A DNA stretch of 64,000 bases from an uncultured Clostridium sp. (GTDB taxonomy: Bacteria; Bacillota; Clostridia; Oscillospirales; Acutalibacteraceae). The stretch is taken from assembly GCA_958422185.1 (NCBI GenBank), contig CATZNW010000009.1:7864-71863 (forward strand), read 5' to 3'. Shown here one piece after another: positions 17,391 through 26,467 of this stretch. Made by a program: the position numbers and the translations under genes. How positions within the stretch are numbered: position 1 is the first letter of the stretch; every line of letters starts with the position of its first letter. The notes below the pieces were generated by a model, which saw only the letters and a program-made list of their open reading frames with translations, was not told the DNA's origin and made no database searches.

Positions 17391-18901
17391 TCACCTGCTT
17401 TTCCCTATCAGCTGCTCAAATTCATCAAGAGGGATATATTCGTGCTCAAAGCCGGCGCCGTAATCCCACTGATTCTGGTTATCGCCGTGCATCACGATAA
17501 CGTCATTTGACTGCGGCAGATATTTCATCGTTGCGTAATATTCATTTTTATAATTATATATTTTCTTTTCCCGCGGAAAAATAAAAAGATAAACTATAAT
17601 GATCGCAACGCAGGACAATGCGCATACAATGCAGAACTTAAATACGCTGAAGCCGTACAGTTCTTTAAGATCCGCAAGAACAAACAAATAGGAAACCATA
17701 AAGAAAAACAGGAAAAGTTCGCAACAGCGGTTACCGCTCGGGAAAACAACCAAAAACGGAGCATAAGACAAAATACCAAAAAGGAAACTAAAAATCACCG
17801 GTGTTTTATGCTTTATATTTTTTATAACGATTCTGTAAAACAGCGCAAACATAATCATATAAGATACTGCGAGAAGCAGCACTGTCAAACCCACAACAAA
17901 CAGAAATTTCCTTTCGGTATCCGGAAAATCAACGGGATATTCGATATTTATGTACATTCCCAAAATGCAAAGCGGTATATAAGCAATAACTGATACCATG
18001 AGTGGGATTTTTACTTTTGCACCGTATATGTTCTTCTTTTTAGCGGTATATATTACCGCGACTGCCAGCGAAATGAAGAAAAAGAAAAATACTGCTAAAA
18101 TAAAAACAGGATATCTGAAATTTTTTACTATTATATTGACCGCGTCCGACAGACCGCCGGAAAAGACCGTTTTTCTGTAACCGTCATTTTCTCCGCTATA
18201 AGTAAAGGTTTTTGTAATATCTATACATTTGGTAAACATAAGAATTATGCCGAGACCTATAACGTTTGAAACAAACAGTACAGCAGGCGCCGCCGGGTTT
18301 TTACGCTTTCTGATAAAAGATAATAAAAAAGTAAACGAAACGACAACATTTACAACAGCGTTTATTTCAACAAAAAGCTGCTGCGCTATTCCGATCGCAA
18401 AAAAGGAAACACAAAGAAAAAAACGCGTCTTTACTTTATCTTTTAGAATATACATCAGCAAAAGCACGGTAACCGAAAGAAGAAACGTTGGTATATAATA
18501 ATTTATAAACGAACTCATCCAGGCGAACGTGGTGTTGAAAACAGGAACGGGCTGAAGAAGAATAAAAGCAAAACAAAATTCCGTGAATATTTAAGCCCAA
18601 CAATCTTTTCAATAATAACGGCAAACAATGCGGTCATAACGGTCTGCAAAGCGTAAAACCAGTTCGTATGCCTGCTGAAAAAAAGCAGGAATCCGTTTCC
18701 GAGAAGTCTGCCGTTTCCGTAATAAGCTACGCAATGAATAAATTCGTTAATATTGCTGTAATTCAGTCTGAATCTGAATATCAGATCATCAACTGTGGGA
18801 ATAAAAAACGAGCTGAGTATAAAAAGCAATAGTATCTCCAGCAAGAAAAGGAAACCGGATATAATATTGTTTCGTGATATTTTCTTTAAATAACCTGCCA
18901 T
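17391..18901 (-). pseudogene. Polytopic membrane protein gene with an internal frameshift
   Basis: Two overlapping minus-strand reading frames, 18901-18515 (128 residues) and 18518-17391 (375 residues), look like one multi-pass membrane protein of about 502 residues. Frame 1 ends FSPFLFSTPRSPG and stop. Adding one T to the TTTT run at 18541-18538 joins the frames as FSPFLFFNTTFAWMSSFINYYIP, a smooth membrane-protein sequence. The N-terminal part has PTVDDLIFRF and YYGNGRLLGN, resembling large polytopic (DUF6056- or GtrII-like) proteins. At least ten hydrophobic segments follow. It may be a true mutation, a sequencing error in a homopolymer, or less likely two coupled genes (ATGA overlap). Confidence 0.7.
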
Positions 18902-18963
18902 TATTTCATCTCTAACCGAAAAGTGCTTAACTTTTAGGAGTGCATACTAAACACGGATTCCTG

Positions 18964-19011
18964 CTATATACATGCCGCAAGCGACATAAGAACAGAAATA
19001 ATTTTTTTCAT
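18964..19011 (-). pseudogene. Orphan lipoprotein signal peptide (15-codon stub)
   Basis: On the minus strand an ATG at 19011 behind GGTGG opens MKKIISVLMSLAACI and then TAG. The sequence is a complete lipoprotein signal with a SLAAC lipobox and no mature protein. It is probably the remnant of a deleted or truncated lipoprotein gene; a tiny functional lipopeptide cannot be excluded. Confidence 0.45.
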
Positions 19012-19031
19012 AGAAATACCACCATGTTCAA

Positions 19032-19058
19032 AATATTCATTATATGAATATTATATTC
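19032..19058. promoter_or_regulatory. Overlapping palindromes, probable operator
   Basis: A 9-bp perfect inverted repeat AATATTCAT-TAT-ATGAATATT (19032-19052) overlaps a second palindrome GAATATTATATTC (19046-19058). They lie 55 nt upstream of the XRE gene and upstream of the lipoprotein stub on the other strand. The XRE protein is the natural candidate ligand. Confidence 0.5.
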
Positions 19059-19113
19059 AAAATATTTATGATTGTCAAGAATATTTTATGTAAAATAAGA
19101 ATATGGTGAGTAT

Positions 19114-19365
19114 ATGAGAAATCTAAAAAAAATAAGAGTTTTAAACGACTATACCCAACTAAAGGTTCAGATGGAAACGGGAATCAGCCAGAGCATGCTT
19201 TCCAAGTATGAAAACGGAGAGATGCTCCCCACAACCGAAAATCTAATGATCCTGGCAAAATTTTACGGAACAAGTCTTGACTACCTTATGGATCTTACCG
19301 ACGAAACAAAAAAATATCCTCCCAAGGAAAAACAGGCACAAAAAAAGCCGCCGTACAGTTTTTAA
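19114..19365 (+). CDS. XRE-family transcriptional regulator
   Basis: The 83-residue protein is a single Cro/C1-type helix-turn-helix domain: TQLKVQMETGISQSMLSKYENGEMLPTTENLMILAKFYGTSLDYLM fits the five-helix XRE pattern, with SQSMLSKYENG as recognition helix. A basic tail follows. It probably represses from the palindromes at 19032-19058. Its stop codon lies in the loop of the terminator hairpin that follows. Confidence 0.9.
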   Translation: MRNLKKIRVLNDYTQLKVQMETGISQSMLSKYENGEMLPTTENLMILAKFYGTSLDYLMDLTDETKKYPPKEKQAQKKPPYSF

Positions 19366-19385
19366 ACAACTGCACGGCGGTTTTC
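19341..19385. terminator. Intrinsic terminator overlapping the XRE stop codon
   Basis: CCGCCGTaCAGTT / AACTGcACGGCGG (13 positions, one mismatch) is followed by TTTT on the plus strand; the minus strand also ends in TTTTTT. It can end both the XRE gene and the convergent kinase gene. Confidence 0.85.
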
Positions 19386-19395
19386 ATCATTTCTG

Positions 19396-20493
19396 TTAAC
19401 ACAAAGATCTGATTATATCTTCCATATCGCTCATATGTTTTTCCATATCGGCAACCAGTGCGAACTGATTTCTTGCCCTTACAAGATTATGCTCAGGATA
19501 AGCAATCTTAAAATATGTATCACCGTTTAAATAATCCGTTAAAAAACGCATGCCGCATTCAAAGGTCATAAGCAGCGCTGAAAAGGCAAGATTGTCCTTT
19601 TCACACTGCGTAAGGCTTTCCCCTGCCTCTGAAAGAAAACCTTCGGCATATGCCCTGAAATAATTAAGATCGATCGAGACCTTATCCAGATCAGGCTCGT
19701 CCTCCTCCGCGGTATTTGCACCGAAACGGATAGAATCGCCGAAATCATAAAGCGCAAGACCCGGCATAACCGTATCCAGATCTATAACACAGATGGCTTT
19801 TGAGCTGAAAGCGTCAAACATAACATTATTCAGCTTGGTATCATTATGCGTAACTCTGAGGGGCAGTTTTGATTCTTTGATAAGATCAACAAAGCGCGGG
19901 CAATATTCTTTTCTTGAATGAACGAATTCGATCTCTTCGGGGCATTCATTTACCCGCCCCGCGGCATCAGCATTCACTGCCTGAAGGAATTCGTTTTCAT
20001 ACCTGAACTGCGTATTATGAAAATTCGGGATCGTTTCATAAAGGGTATTTGCGGGAAAGTTTGCAAGAAGCCTTTGGAACCTGCCGAACGCAACGCCGCT
20101 CTGTGCAAAAAGCTCAGGGCTGTCAACGCTGTTGTAGCTGACGGAATCCGAAACATAAATATATGCCCTGTAACAATCGCCTTTTGAATCTCTGTAATAC
20201 TTCTCCCCTGTTTTTGTCTTTATAAAATGAAGCGTTTCCCTGTTCTCATCTCCGCCGTTCTTTTTGATCTCTTTCCTGAGATAAGAAGTGACGCTGAAAA
20301 TATTATCCATAAGGCGGTCTATGTCCTTAAACACATTCGGATTCACTTTTTGGATAACATATTTCCATTCCCTGCCCTGATCATTATACCTGGCAAGGTA
20401 AGTGGTGTTAATATGGCCTGAGCCGAATATCTCACAATCTGCAAGACTGCCTTTAAAACTGAACTGATCCAAAACTTCTTTAAGATGATCCAA
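19396..20493 (-). CDS. nahK: N-acetylhexosamine 1-kinase (NahK-like)
   Basis: NahK phosphorylates GlcNAc and GalNAc at C1 in the lacto-N-biose/galacto-N-biose pathway of bifidobacteria and gut clostridia. The protein (365 residues) follows the family closely: GSGHINTTYLA near the N-terminus, PLRVTHNDTKLNNV as catalytic loop, VIDLDTVMPG as the metal-binding motif, then DFGDSIRFGANTA and a C-terminal FKIAYPEHNLVRARNQ. The start is TTG 20493 behind GAGGAGG. No lacto-N-biose phosphorylase is in the window. A related aminoglycoside phosphotransferase-fold sugar kinase is the alternative. Confidence 0.85.
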   Translation of the reverse strand: MDHLKEVLDQFSFKGSLADCEIFGSGHINTTYLARYNDQGREWKYVIQKVNPNVFKDIDRLMDNIFSVTSYLRKEIKKNGGDENRETLHFIKTKTGEKYYRDSKGDCYRAYIYVSDSVSYNSVDSPELFAQSGVAFGRFQRLLANFPANTLYETIPNFHNTQFRYENEFLQAVNADAAGRVNECPEEIEFVHSRKEYCPRFVDLIKESKLPLRVTHNDTKLNNVMFDAFSSKAICVIDLDTVMPGLALYDFGDSIRFGANTAEEDEPDLDKVSIDLNYFRAYAEGFLSEAGESLTQCEKDNLAFSALLMTFECGMRFLTDYLNGDTYFKIAYPEHNLVRARNQFALVADMEKHMSDMEDIIRSLC

Positions 20494-20531
20494 GCAAACT
20501 CCTCCTCTGCCTGCAATGCGCCTGTTTCAAC

Positions 20532-20560
20532 ATTTTAACATATATATATGGTTTTGTAAA
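20532..20560 (-). promoter_or_regulatory. Sigma-A promoter of the nahK gene
   Basis: On the minus strand TTTACA (20560-20555) and TAAAAT (20537-20532) are separated by 17 bp. Confidence 0.65.
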
Positions 20561-20581
20561 CATCTTTTTATGAGCCGAATT

Positions 20582-20613
20582 AAGAGATCCCCGCCTTAAG
20601 GCAGGGATCTCTT
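20582..20613. terminator. Long hairpin after the FtsX permease gene
   Basis: AAGAGATCCCcGCCTT / AAGGCaGGGATCTCTT forms a 16-position stem with one mismatch. It lies 24 nt beyond the permease stop. No long T run follows on either strand, so its efficiency as a terminator is uncertain. Confidence 0.6.
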
Positions 20614-20636
20614 AGTGAAAGGAGTATATATGATGA

Positions 20637-21887
20637 TTATTCACGTCTTAAAGCGTCTATAGGACTTAATTTAGCGGCTTTTCTTGCAGGATAGATACCG
20701 AAGAAAAGACCGACGCCGCAAGAGAACAGAAGCGCTACTGATATGATGCCTATATTTATATTGGGTTGGATATCGATAATGGAACAGGCAAGATAAGCGC
20801 CTGAGATTCCTATTACCAGCCCGATAATTCCGCCTATAAGGCACAGAATAATTGATTCCGTCAGAAACTGCAGCGTGATCGTTTTTGTTTTTGCTCCAAG
20901 CGATTTTCGTATCCCGATCTCACGCGTTCGCTCGGTTACGGAAACCAGCATGATATTCATTACACCTATACCGCCTACAATAAGCGATATAGCGCCTACG
21001 CAGGCGATAAACGCAGTGAGCACAGATACGATGATATCTACAAGCTCAACATACGTTGCCATATCCTCCGCAGTATACAGATCATTGGAATAATTTCCGT
21101 GCGCAGCCTTAAGATAATTGACAGCCGCATTGCCTATGGCGTCATTATTGGCATTTTCCTCACCGATGACAAAAACAGAAGAAACAGTGGGATCGGCACC
21201 CGTCAACCTTGAAAGTGTTGTGCAAGGAACAAAAATGGCGATCGTAAGTCTGTCCCCGGTTTGAAACATTTCGCCGAAACTGCTGCTGCCGCCGCCCATG
21301 CTGTTTACGAGCGAATCAATATCCGCCACGCCGCAAAGGCGCATCTTCATGGTTGAACCGGTTGAAGAAACAGTCAGATACTGACCTACAACATCTTCAT
21401 AGCCGAACGCCATTTCGGCGCTTGCCGTACCGATAACGGCAACCGGATTTGACGCATTATATTCCTCTTCCGTAAAGAATCTACCGTATTTTGCCCCTTC
21501 CGGAAACATGAACTGCACATCTGAGTTAACTCCGATAATCATAACGGTTGCTTCTTCCGCGGAAGCGTCCACCGTAGCATTGGCAAATCCCATCATCATG
21601 GGAGAGCAGTGGTCCGCGCCGTCCACTCTGTTTTTGATATTATCAATATCGTCAAGCGTTATATAATCGCTATCCTGCGCCTGGGTGGCGTCAACAGAAA
21701 CAAGAACGGCGTTAGCGCCCATATCCTCAATAAGAGAGACGATATAATCACGCACGCCTGTACCTGCACCGATGATCATAATAACGGAACTGATACCTAT
21801 GATGATACCGAGCATCGTAAGCAGGGAACGCATCCAGTTTGCGCGGATACATTTTATTGCAATTTTAAAACTTTCTGAAATATTCAT
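20637..21887 (-). CDS. MacB-type ABC transporter permease (FtsX domain)
   Basis: The protein (416 residues) begins with a cytoplasmic segment and TM1 (WMRSLLTMLGIIIGISSVIMI), followed by a large extracytoplasmic MacB-like domain and a C-terminal FtsX domain with three membrane segments (SVTERTREIGIRKSLGAKTKTI coupling region). It would form a mechanotransmission-type ABC complex with the adaptor encoded just upstream, 13 nt away. The ATP-binding subunit normally found in this operon is missing from the window. Confidence 0.92.
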   Translation of the reverse strand: MNISESFKIAIKCIRANWMRSLLTMLGIIIGISSVIMIIGAGTGVRDYIVSLIEDMGANAVLVSVDATQAQDSDYITLDDIDNIKNRVDGADHCSPMMMGFANATVDASAEEATVMIIGVNSDVQFMFPEGAKYGRFFTEEEYNASNPVAVIGTASAEMAFGYEDVVGQYLTVSSTGSTMKMRLCGVADIDSLVNSMGGGSSSFGEMFQTGDRLTIAIFVPCTTLSRLTGADPTVSSVFVIGEENANNDAIGNAAVNYLKAAHGNYSNDLYTAEDMATYVELVDIIVSVLTAFIACVGAISLIVGGIGVMNIMLVSVTERTREIGIRKSLGAKTKTITLQFLTESIILCLIGGIIGLVIGISGAYLACSIIDIQPNINIGIISVALLFSCGVGLFFGIYPARKAAKLSPIDALRRE

Positions 21888-21900
21888 AGCTGAGCCCCGA

Positions 21901-23643
21901 TCAATCCGTTGTTACTCTGACCTCAAAAGTATCTTCCTCATAGTCCGATGAAGGAGTGGAAACGATCTGATCACCGACCTGAAGGCCGCTTGTTACCTGA
22001 TATACGGAATCGGAAACAGCACCGGTTTCGATAAGAGTTTTCGTAACGGTCTCATCTTCAGCGTTATAAAGGTAAACGTAAGTGCCGGTTTTTTCCAGAA
22101 CGATGGATTCAATTGGAACCGTTACGATATCCTTATAATCGCCTACCTTGATTTCAACATCGGCATCAAAACCTACAATAATATTTTCATCAGCATTATT
22201 TACAGATACCTGAACCTCTACGCCTGCACCTGTGGCCGTTAAACTTGAAAGTCCGCTGATACCGGCAACGGACGACCCAAGACTGTCCAGAATAGAGCTT
22301 GAAGCTCCGCCGGTTGCCGTTGGCGCCTTAGAAAGGACCTCTCCGGTATAGGTGCCGTAAGCCGTAGTTATGGTTGCCGGCATACCGACCTTGACCTTGT
22401 GTATATCATATTCGCCCAGAGAGAGCGTAACCACCATTGTGTCCAAATTCTCAAGGGTTATGCCCGACGAAAGCAGACTGGTCTGCTCTCCGGGATAAAT
22501 ATCACAGGCAGTGACAGTACCGTCAAACGCAGCGGTCCAGCCAGCCTCAAGTTCTTCACCGGCCTCCTTAACCGAATCCAGCGCGCTCTTGGCCGTATCC
22601 ATAAGCTGTTTTTTTGCATATACCGTATTATCAGATGCGCTGAGCTGATAAACCTGCTGCTGTGCATACAACGCCGCAAGGCGGAGTTCCGCAGCCGTAA
22701 GCTGAATACTGGGGCTTCCGACAAAAGATTCCCCGATTGCTGACCAGTCTATACCGGCAACAGCTGCTTCTATCATATCAACGGCCACGCCGCTTTCAAT
22801 AAGAAGCTTTGTTTCATCAATAATACCCTGCTGGATCGCCTCTGAAACAGCATCACCTACTGCCTGAGCAATTTTATCAGGCGAATAGTTGCCGCTTTCC
22901 AGTTCAGAAGCTATCTGCTCCATAACTACACGAACCATTTCGTTGGTCTGCTGAACATCATCAGAAAGCGACGTGATCGTTTCCACAAGATCCGTAAGAG
23001 CGTTCATAGCGCCGTCAATTGTCGGCGGGTATGTAACCGGCTCTGAAGTTGTTGGCTGCGTTGTGCTGTTTGATGAAGTTTCAGACGGCTGTTCCGGTTC
23101 CTCTGAAGGCCGGGTAGTGGTAGTAGTTGTTGTTACACTTGGGATTGTATAATCAGGCCTTACAGTCGTATAAGCGGTCTCGCCGCCAAGCTCCTCTACC
23201 TGCTTCTCAAGTTCGCTGATCTCGCTGTTAAGAGCAGAAAGATTGGATTTGGCGGTTTTCTGATCATTCACCGCCTGACGATAGGAGTCCCTTGCCTGCT
23301 GATAAGTGCTGTTGAGGCTGCTTACCTGAGAATCAAGAGAAGAAGTATCAAAAGTTGCAAGCATATCGCCTTTTTTTACCTGATCACCGGTCTGAACAAA
23401 AACTTCCTTGACCGTTGCAACAGCACCTACTTTATACTCTTTTGTTGTTCCGGCAGAAACAGCGCCTGTAGCATTAACGGTTTCATTTATTTCGCCTGTG
23501 CCGATCGTGGTTAATGTAACGGCGGTTTTACTGTTTGAACCCGCAGCAACTCCGATAACCGTTCCCAAAATCGCTACGACAAGCACTACCGAAACAGCGA
23601 TAATGATTTTTTTCTTTTTACTGTTTTTCTTAACTGTAGCCAT
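21901..23643 (-). CDS. MacA/HlyD-type membrane-fusion adaptor with Thr-rich insertion
   Basis: This efflux adaptor has 580 residues: lysine-rich N-terminus, one membrane anchor at about 13-34, a beta-barrel/lipoyl module (VKEVFVQTGDQVKKGDMLATFD), a coiled-coil hairpin and C-terminal beta domains. The coiled coil is interrupted by a Thr/Ser/Pro-rich, low-complexity linker (about residues 167-207) plus a roughly 110-residue helical insertion. ATG 23643 (AGAGGTC upstream) is used; a reading from 23712 lacks a ribosome-binding site. It is the first gene of a two-gene operon with the FtsX permease. Confidence 0.88.
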   Translation of the reverse strand: MATVKKNSKKKKIIIAVSVVLVVAILGTVIGVAAGSNSKTAVTLTTIGTGEINETVNATGAVSAGTTKEYKVGAVATVKEVFVQTGDQVKKGDMLATFDTSSLDSQVSSLNSTYQQARDSYRQAVNDQKTAKSNLSALNSEISELEKQVEELGGETAYTTVRPDYTIPSVTTTTTTTRPSEEPEQPSETSSNSTTQPTTSEPVTYPPTIDGAMNALTDLVETITSLSDDVQQTNEMVRVVMEQIASELESGNYSPDKIAQAVGDAVSEAIQQGIIDETKLLIESGVAVDMIEAAVAGIDWSAIGESFVGSPSIQLTAAELRLAALYAQQQVYQLSASDNTVYAKKQLMDTAKSALDSVKEAGEELEAGWTAAFDGTVTACDIYPGEQTSLLSSGITLENLDTMVVTLSLGEYDIHKVKVGMPATITTAYGTYTGEVLSKAPTATGGASSSILDSLGSSVAGISGLSSLTATGAGVEVQVSVNNADENIIVGFDADVEIKVGDYKDIVTVPIESIVLEKTGTYVYLYNAEDETVTKTLIETGAVSDSVYQVTSGLQVGDQIVSTPSSDYEEDTFEVRVTTD

Positions 23644-23718
23644 TATCAAGACCTCTGAAAACATAAAAATATATAAGGGGTGAAAGGAAAATACACACTT
23701 CCCCTTTAACACCCCTAT

Positions 23719-23747
23719 AGTATAATTCCTATTTGTATAAAAGTCAA
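23719..23747 (-). promoter_or_regulatory. Sigma-A promoter of the adaptor-permease operon
   Basis: On the minus strand TTGACT (23747-23742) and TATACT (23724-23719) are separated by 17 bp. Confidence 0.75.
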
Positions 23748-23791
23748 CAACTAATTGTAAATTTTTATGTTTTTTAATCTTTCGTTCACAA

Positions 23792-25081
23792 TTAATTATT
23801 ATTTTTTTCTAATGCGGCAAGAGCACGCCTGCCTATATCCTTTCTGAAATGCTTATTTTCAAAATGTATCTGATCCACTGCAGTATAAGCCTTGTCAAGC
23901 GAAGATCTCAGATCAGTGCCCAAAGCAGTGACGCCGAGCACCCTGCCGCCGGCAGTTACGAGTTTTCCGTCTTTTACAGCGGTGCCCGCGTGATAAACCG
24001 TTACTCCGTCTAACTGACCGTTAGTAAGTCCGGTGATCTCAAGGCCTTTCGGATAGGATTTGGGATACCCGCCCGAAGCGATAACAACACAGGCGCACGC
24101 GTCATCTGACCACTCGATATCAAGATCAGAAAGCGTTTCCGTCTCGATCGCCTCAAAAATATCCATAATATCTGTTTTAAGGCGCGGAAGTACGACCTGA
24201 GTCTCCGGATCACCGAAACGGCAGTTATATTCGATCACCTTAGGTCCCTTCGGGGTGATCATAAGCCCGAAATATAAGCAGCCTTTAAAGGTTCTGCCCT
24301 CTTTATTCATTGCCTCAATGGTTGGGAGAAAAATCTTTTGCATGCACTCTTCGGCAACTTCGTCCGTGTAATACGGATTAGGAGAGACCGTGCCCATTCC
24401 GCCGGTATTAAGACCCTTGTCACCGTCCAGAGCACGCTTATGATCCATAGAAGATACCATGGGTTTAACGCACTTGCCGTCCGTAAACGCAAGCACGGAA
24501 ACTTCCGGCCCTGTTAAAAATTCCTCAACAACAACTTTATTGCCGCTTTCGCCGAAAATCTTATCCTCCATGATCTCCTTTACTCCGGCTTCTGCCTCTT
24601 CAAGGTTTTCAGGGATAATAACGCCTTTTCCCAGAGCGAGTCCGTCCGCCTTGATAACGGTTGGAAATTCATTTTTCTCTTTAATATATGAAATAACATC
24701 GCCGGGATTGTCAAAAACTTTATATTCAGCGGTTGGAATATGATATTTGAGCATAAGATCTTTTGAGAAGACCTTTGAGCCTTCAATAACAGCTGCCGCG
24801 GCATTGGGCCCGAAAGTTCTGAAACCCGCTTTACTGAGCGCATCCACCATACCCATAACAAGCGGATCATCCGGCGCAACAACAACAAAATCCGCCTTGA
24901 TCTTTTTTGCAAGATCCACTACGCCGTCTATGTCCGTTGCGGAGACCGGATAACACTGAGCATCATAAGAGATACCGCCGTTTCCGGGGCAGCAGGCAAT
25001 TTCCGTTACCTTCGGGGATTCCTTTATCTTTCTGATAAGCGCGTGCTCACGGCCGCCGCCGCCTACTACAAGTACTTTCAT
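23792..25081 (-). CDS. purD: Phosphoribosylamine-glycine ligase
   Basis: PurD makes GAR in the second step of purine synthesis. The protein (429 residues) is an ATP-grasp enzyme: N-domain MKVLVVGGGGREHALI, ATP-binding stretch FGPNAAAAVIEGSKVFSKDLM, GGMGTVSPNPYY, and RFGDPETQVVLPRL with metal ligands. ATG 25081 starts the conserved N-terminus; an in-frame reading from 25117 adds 12 unrelated residues. It is the last gene of the purE-M-N-O-D cluster. Confidence 0.97.
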   Translation of the reverse strand: MKVLVVGGGGREHALIRKIKESPKVTEIACCPGNGGISYDAQCYPVSATDIDGVVDLAKKIKADFVVVAPDDPLVMGMVDALSKAGFRTFGPNAAAAVIEGSKVFSKDLMLKYHIPTAEYKVFDNPGDVISYIKEKNEFPTVIKADGLALGKGVIIPENLEEAEAGVKEIMEDKIFGESGNKVVVEEFLTGPEVSVLAFTDGKCVKPMVSSMDHKRALDGDKGLNTGGMGTVSPNPYYTDEVAEECMQKIFLPTIEAMNKEGRTFKGCLYFGLMITPKGPKVIEYNCRFGDPETQVVLPRLKTDIMDIFEAIETETLSDLDIEWSDDACACVVIASGGYPKSYPKGLEITGLTNGQLDGVTVYHAGTAVKDGKLVTAGGRVLGVTALGTDLRSSLDKAYTAVDQIHFENKHFRKDIGRRALAALEKNNN

Positions 25082-25129
25082 ATTTAAACTGCCTTTCTTA
25101 TCTGTTGGATTGTGCAACGCACTCGGATA

Positions 25130-25834
25130 TTATTTATTTTTATTTATGATCCTTGTTTCTTCGGTCTTTGTATCAAGGTCAATAAAGCGTGTAAAGAGCG
25201 AAACTTTATTATCAGCGTTAAGATTATCCCAGATCAAGGACGTAAATTCATCAATATCGTTTGTATCTACGCTTACCGGAACCGGTTCGCCTTCAAAAGA
25301 CGGGATAGGATCTCCGTCGCACTTATAAGTATGGATAAAATGAGCAAGTCCTGCCTCTGCCGGATATTCAAAAAAGAATCTCAGGCACTGCGGTTTGCCC
25401 ATATTGGATTTGAGGATCGAAAGCACATAATCGCCGTTTGGCTTGACAACGCCGGAAATTCTGGGTGTGTAATTCGGCGCGTCCGGCTCAAACTCGCGCG
25501 TTAAAAGCGCGTGGCGGTAACAATGACCGTCCTTCATATAATCGTAGATAGTATCTGTCTGATCTCCGTTTGTAACTATGGTCTTGCCGTCAAGTTTCAA
25601 AACGGGATTGTAAATAATAAGGCTGGGATCCGTCATTTTTGATTCGTCAAACGCCTTGGTGCGTATGCCGCCGCGGTCATTTTCCTCAAAAATACGGTTG
25701 CGGCTGTTTTCGCTTCTGCCCATGATAAAATAGGCAATGGCCGCGTATTTTCCGTTTGGGGTCTGCCCCAGAACGATGCCCCTGCCCGGATAAGAATTAT
25801 CTGAAAGAAGATCTGCAATATTTTTAATTTCCAT
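25130..25834 (-). CDS. IMP cyclohydrolase, PurO family
   Basis: The sequence resembles the archaeal-type IMP cyclohydrolase family (PurO), which closes the purine ring (FAICAR to IMP) without the formyltransferase half of bifunctional PurH. Of 234 residues, the N-terminal stretch NSYPGRGIVLGQTPNGKYAAIAYFIMGRSENSRNR, GGIRTKAFDESKMTDPSLIIYNP, and ISGVVKPNGDYVLSILKS are typical. It sits between purN and purD with 9 and 48 nt gaps. A stand-alone AICAR formyltransferase would still be required and is not in the window. Confidence 0.85.
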   Translation of the reverse strand: MEIKNIADLLSDNSYPGRGIVLGQTPNGKYAAIAYFIMGRSENSRNRIFEENDRGGIRTKAFDESKMTDPSLIIYNPVLKLDGKTIVTNGDQTDTIYDYMKDGHCYRHALLTREFEPDAPNYTPRISGVVKPNGDYVLSILKSNMGKPQCLRFFFEYPAEAGLAHFIHTYKCDGDPIPSFEGEPVPVSVDTNDIDEFTSLIWDNLNADNKVSLFTRFIDLDTKTEETRIINKNK

Positions 25835-25843
25835 GATTTCACC

Positions 25844-26467
25844 TTAAACTATCTCAGTTTTATTTCCTATGATTTTTATGCGCCCCTGACAGAACAGAGA
25901 TACCGACTCCGGCAGGATCTTCCATTCACATTCCTGCATGACTCTTTTTTGCAGGGCCTCAGGCGTATCGCCGTTTAGAACCGGCACGGCCTTTTGCATG
26001 ATTATAGGGCCGCCGTCGCACTCCTCCGTTACAAAATGAACGGTTGCGCCGGTCAGTTTAACGCCTTTTTCAAGCGCAGCCTCGTGAACATGAAGTCCGT
26101 AATAGCCTTTTCCGCAAAAAGACGGTATAAGAGCGGGATGAACGTTCATCATTTTCCCGGGAAATGCTTCTACTATCTGAGAATCCAGAATCGTCATAAA
26201 TCCTGCGTAAACCACAAGATCGGCTTTTCTGTTTTGAAGTTCCTTTGTAACAGCCGCCGTATATGAATGAACATCGGGATAATCGGCGCGCGCTATAACG
26301 ACGGCCGGAATATGATTTTCCTTTGCGCGCTCAAGCGCGTACACGCCCGGCTTAGAAGAGATCACGCAGGTTATTTTGCCGTTTATTATCTCTCCCCTTT
26401 TTTGTGCGTCAATCAGCGCCTGAAGGTTGGTTCCCCCGCCGGAAACAAGAACCGCTATATTCAGCAT
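25844..26467 (-). CDS. purN: Phosphoribosylglycinamide formyltransferase
   Basis: PurN transfers formyl from 10-formyl-THF to GAR. The 207 residues show the N-terminal LVSGGGTNLQALIDA, the folate-binding/catalytic region NVHPALIPSF with the catalytic Asn-His pair, and TGATVHFVTEECDGGPII. Its ATG overlaps the purM stop by 7 nt, so it is coupled to purM. Confidence 0.96.
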   Translation of the reverse strand: MLNIAVLVSGGGTNLQALIDAQKRGEIINGKITCVISSKPGVYALERAKENHIPAVVIARADYPDVHSYTAAVTKELQNRKADLVVYAGFMTILDSQIVEAFPGKMMNVHPALIPSFCGKGYYGLHVHEAALEKGVKLTGATVHFVTEECDGGPIIMQKAVPVLNGDTPEALQKRVMQECEWKILPESVSLFCQGRIKIIGNKTEIV

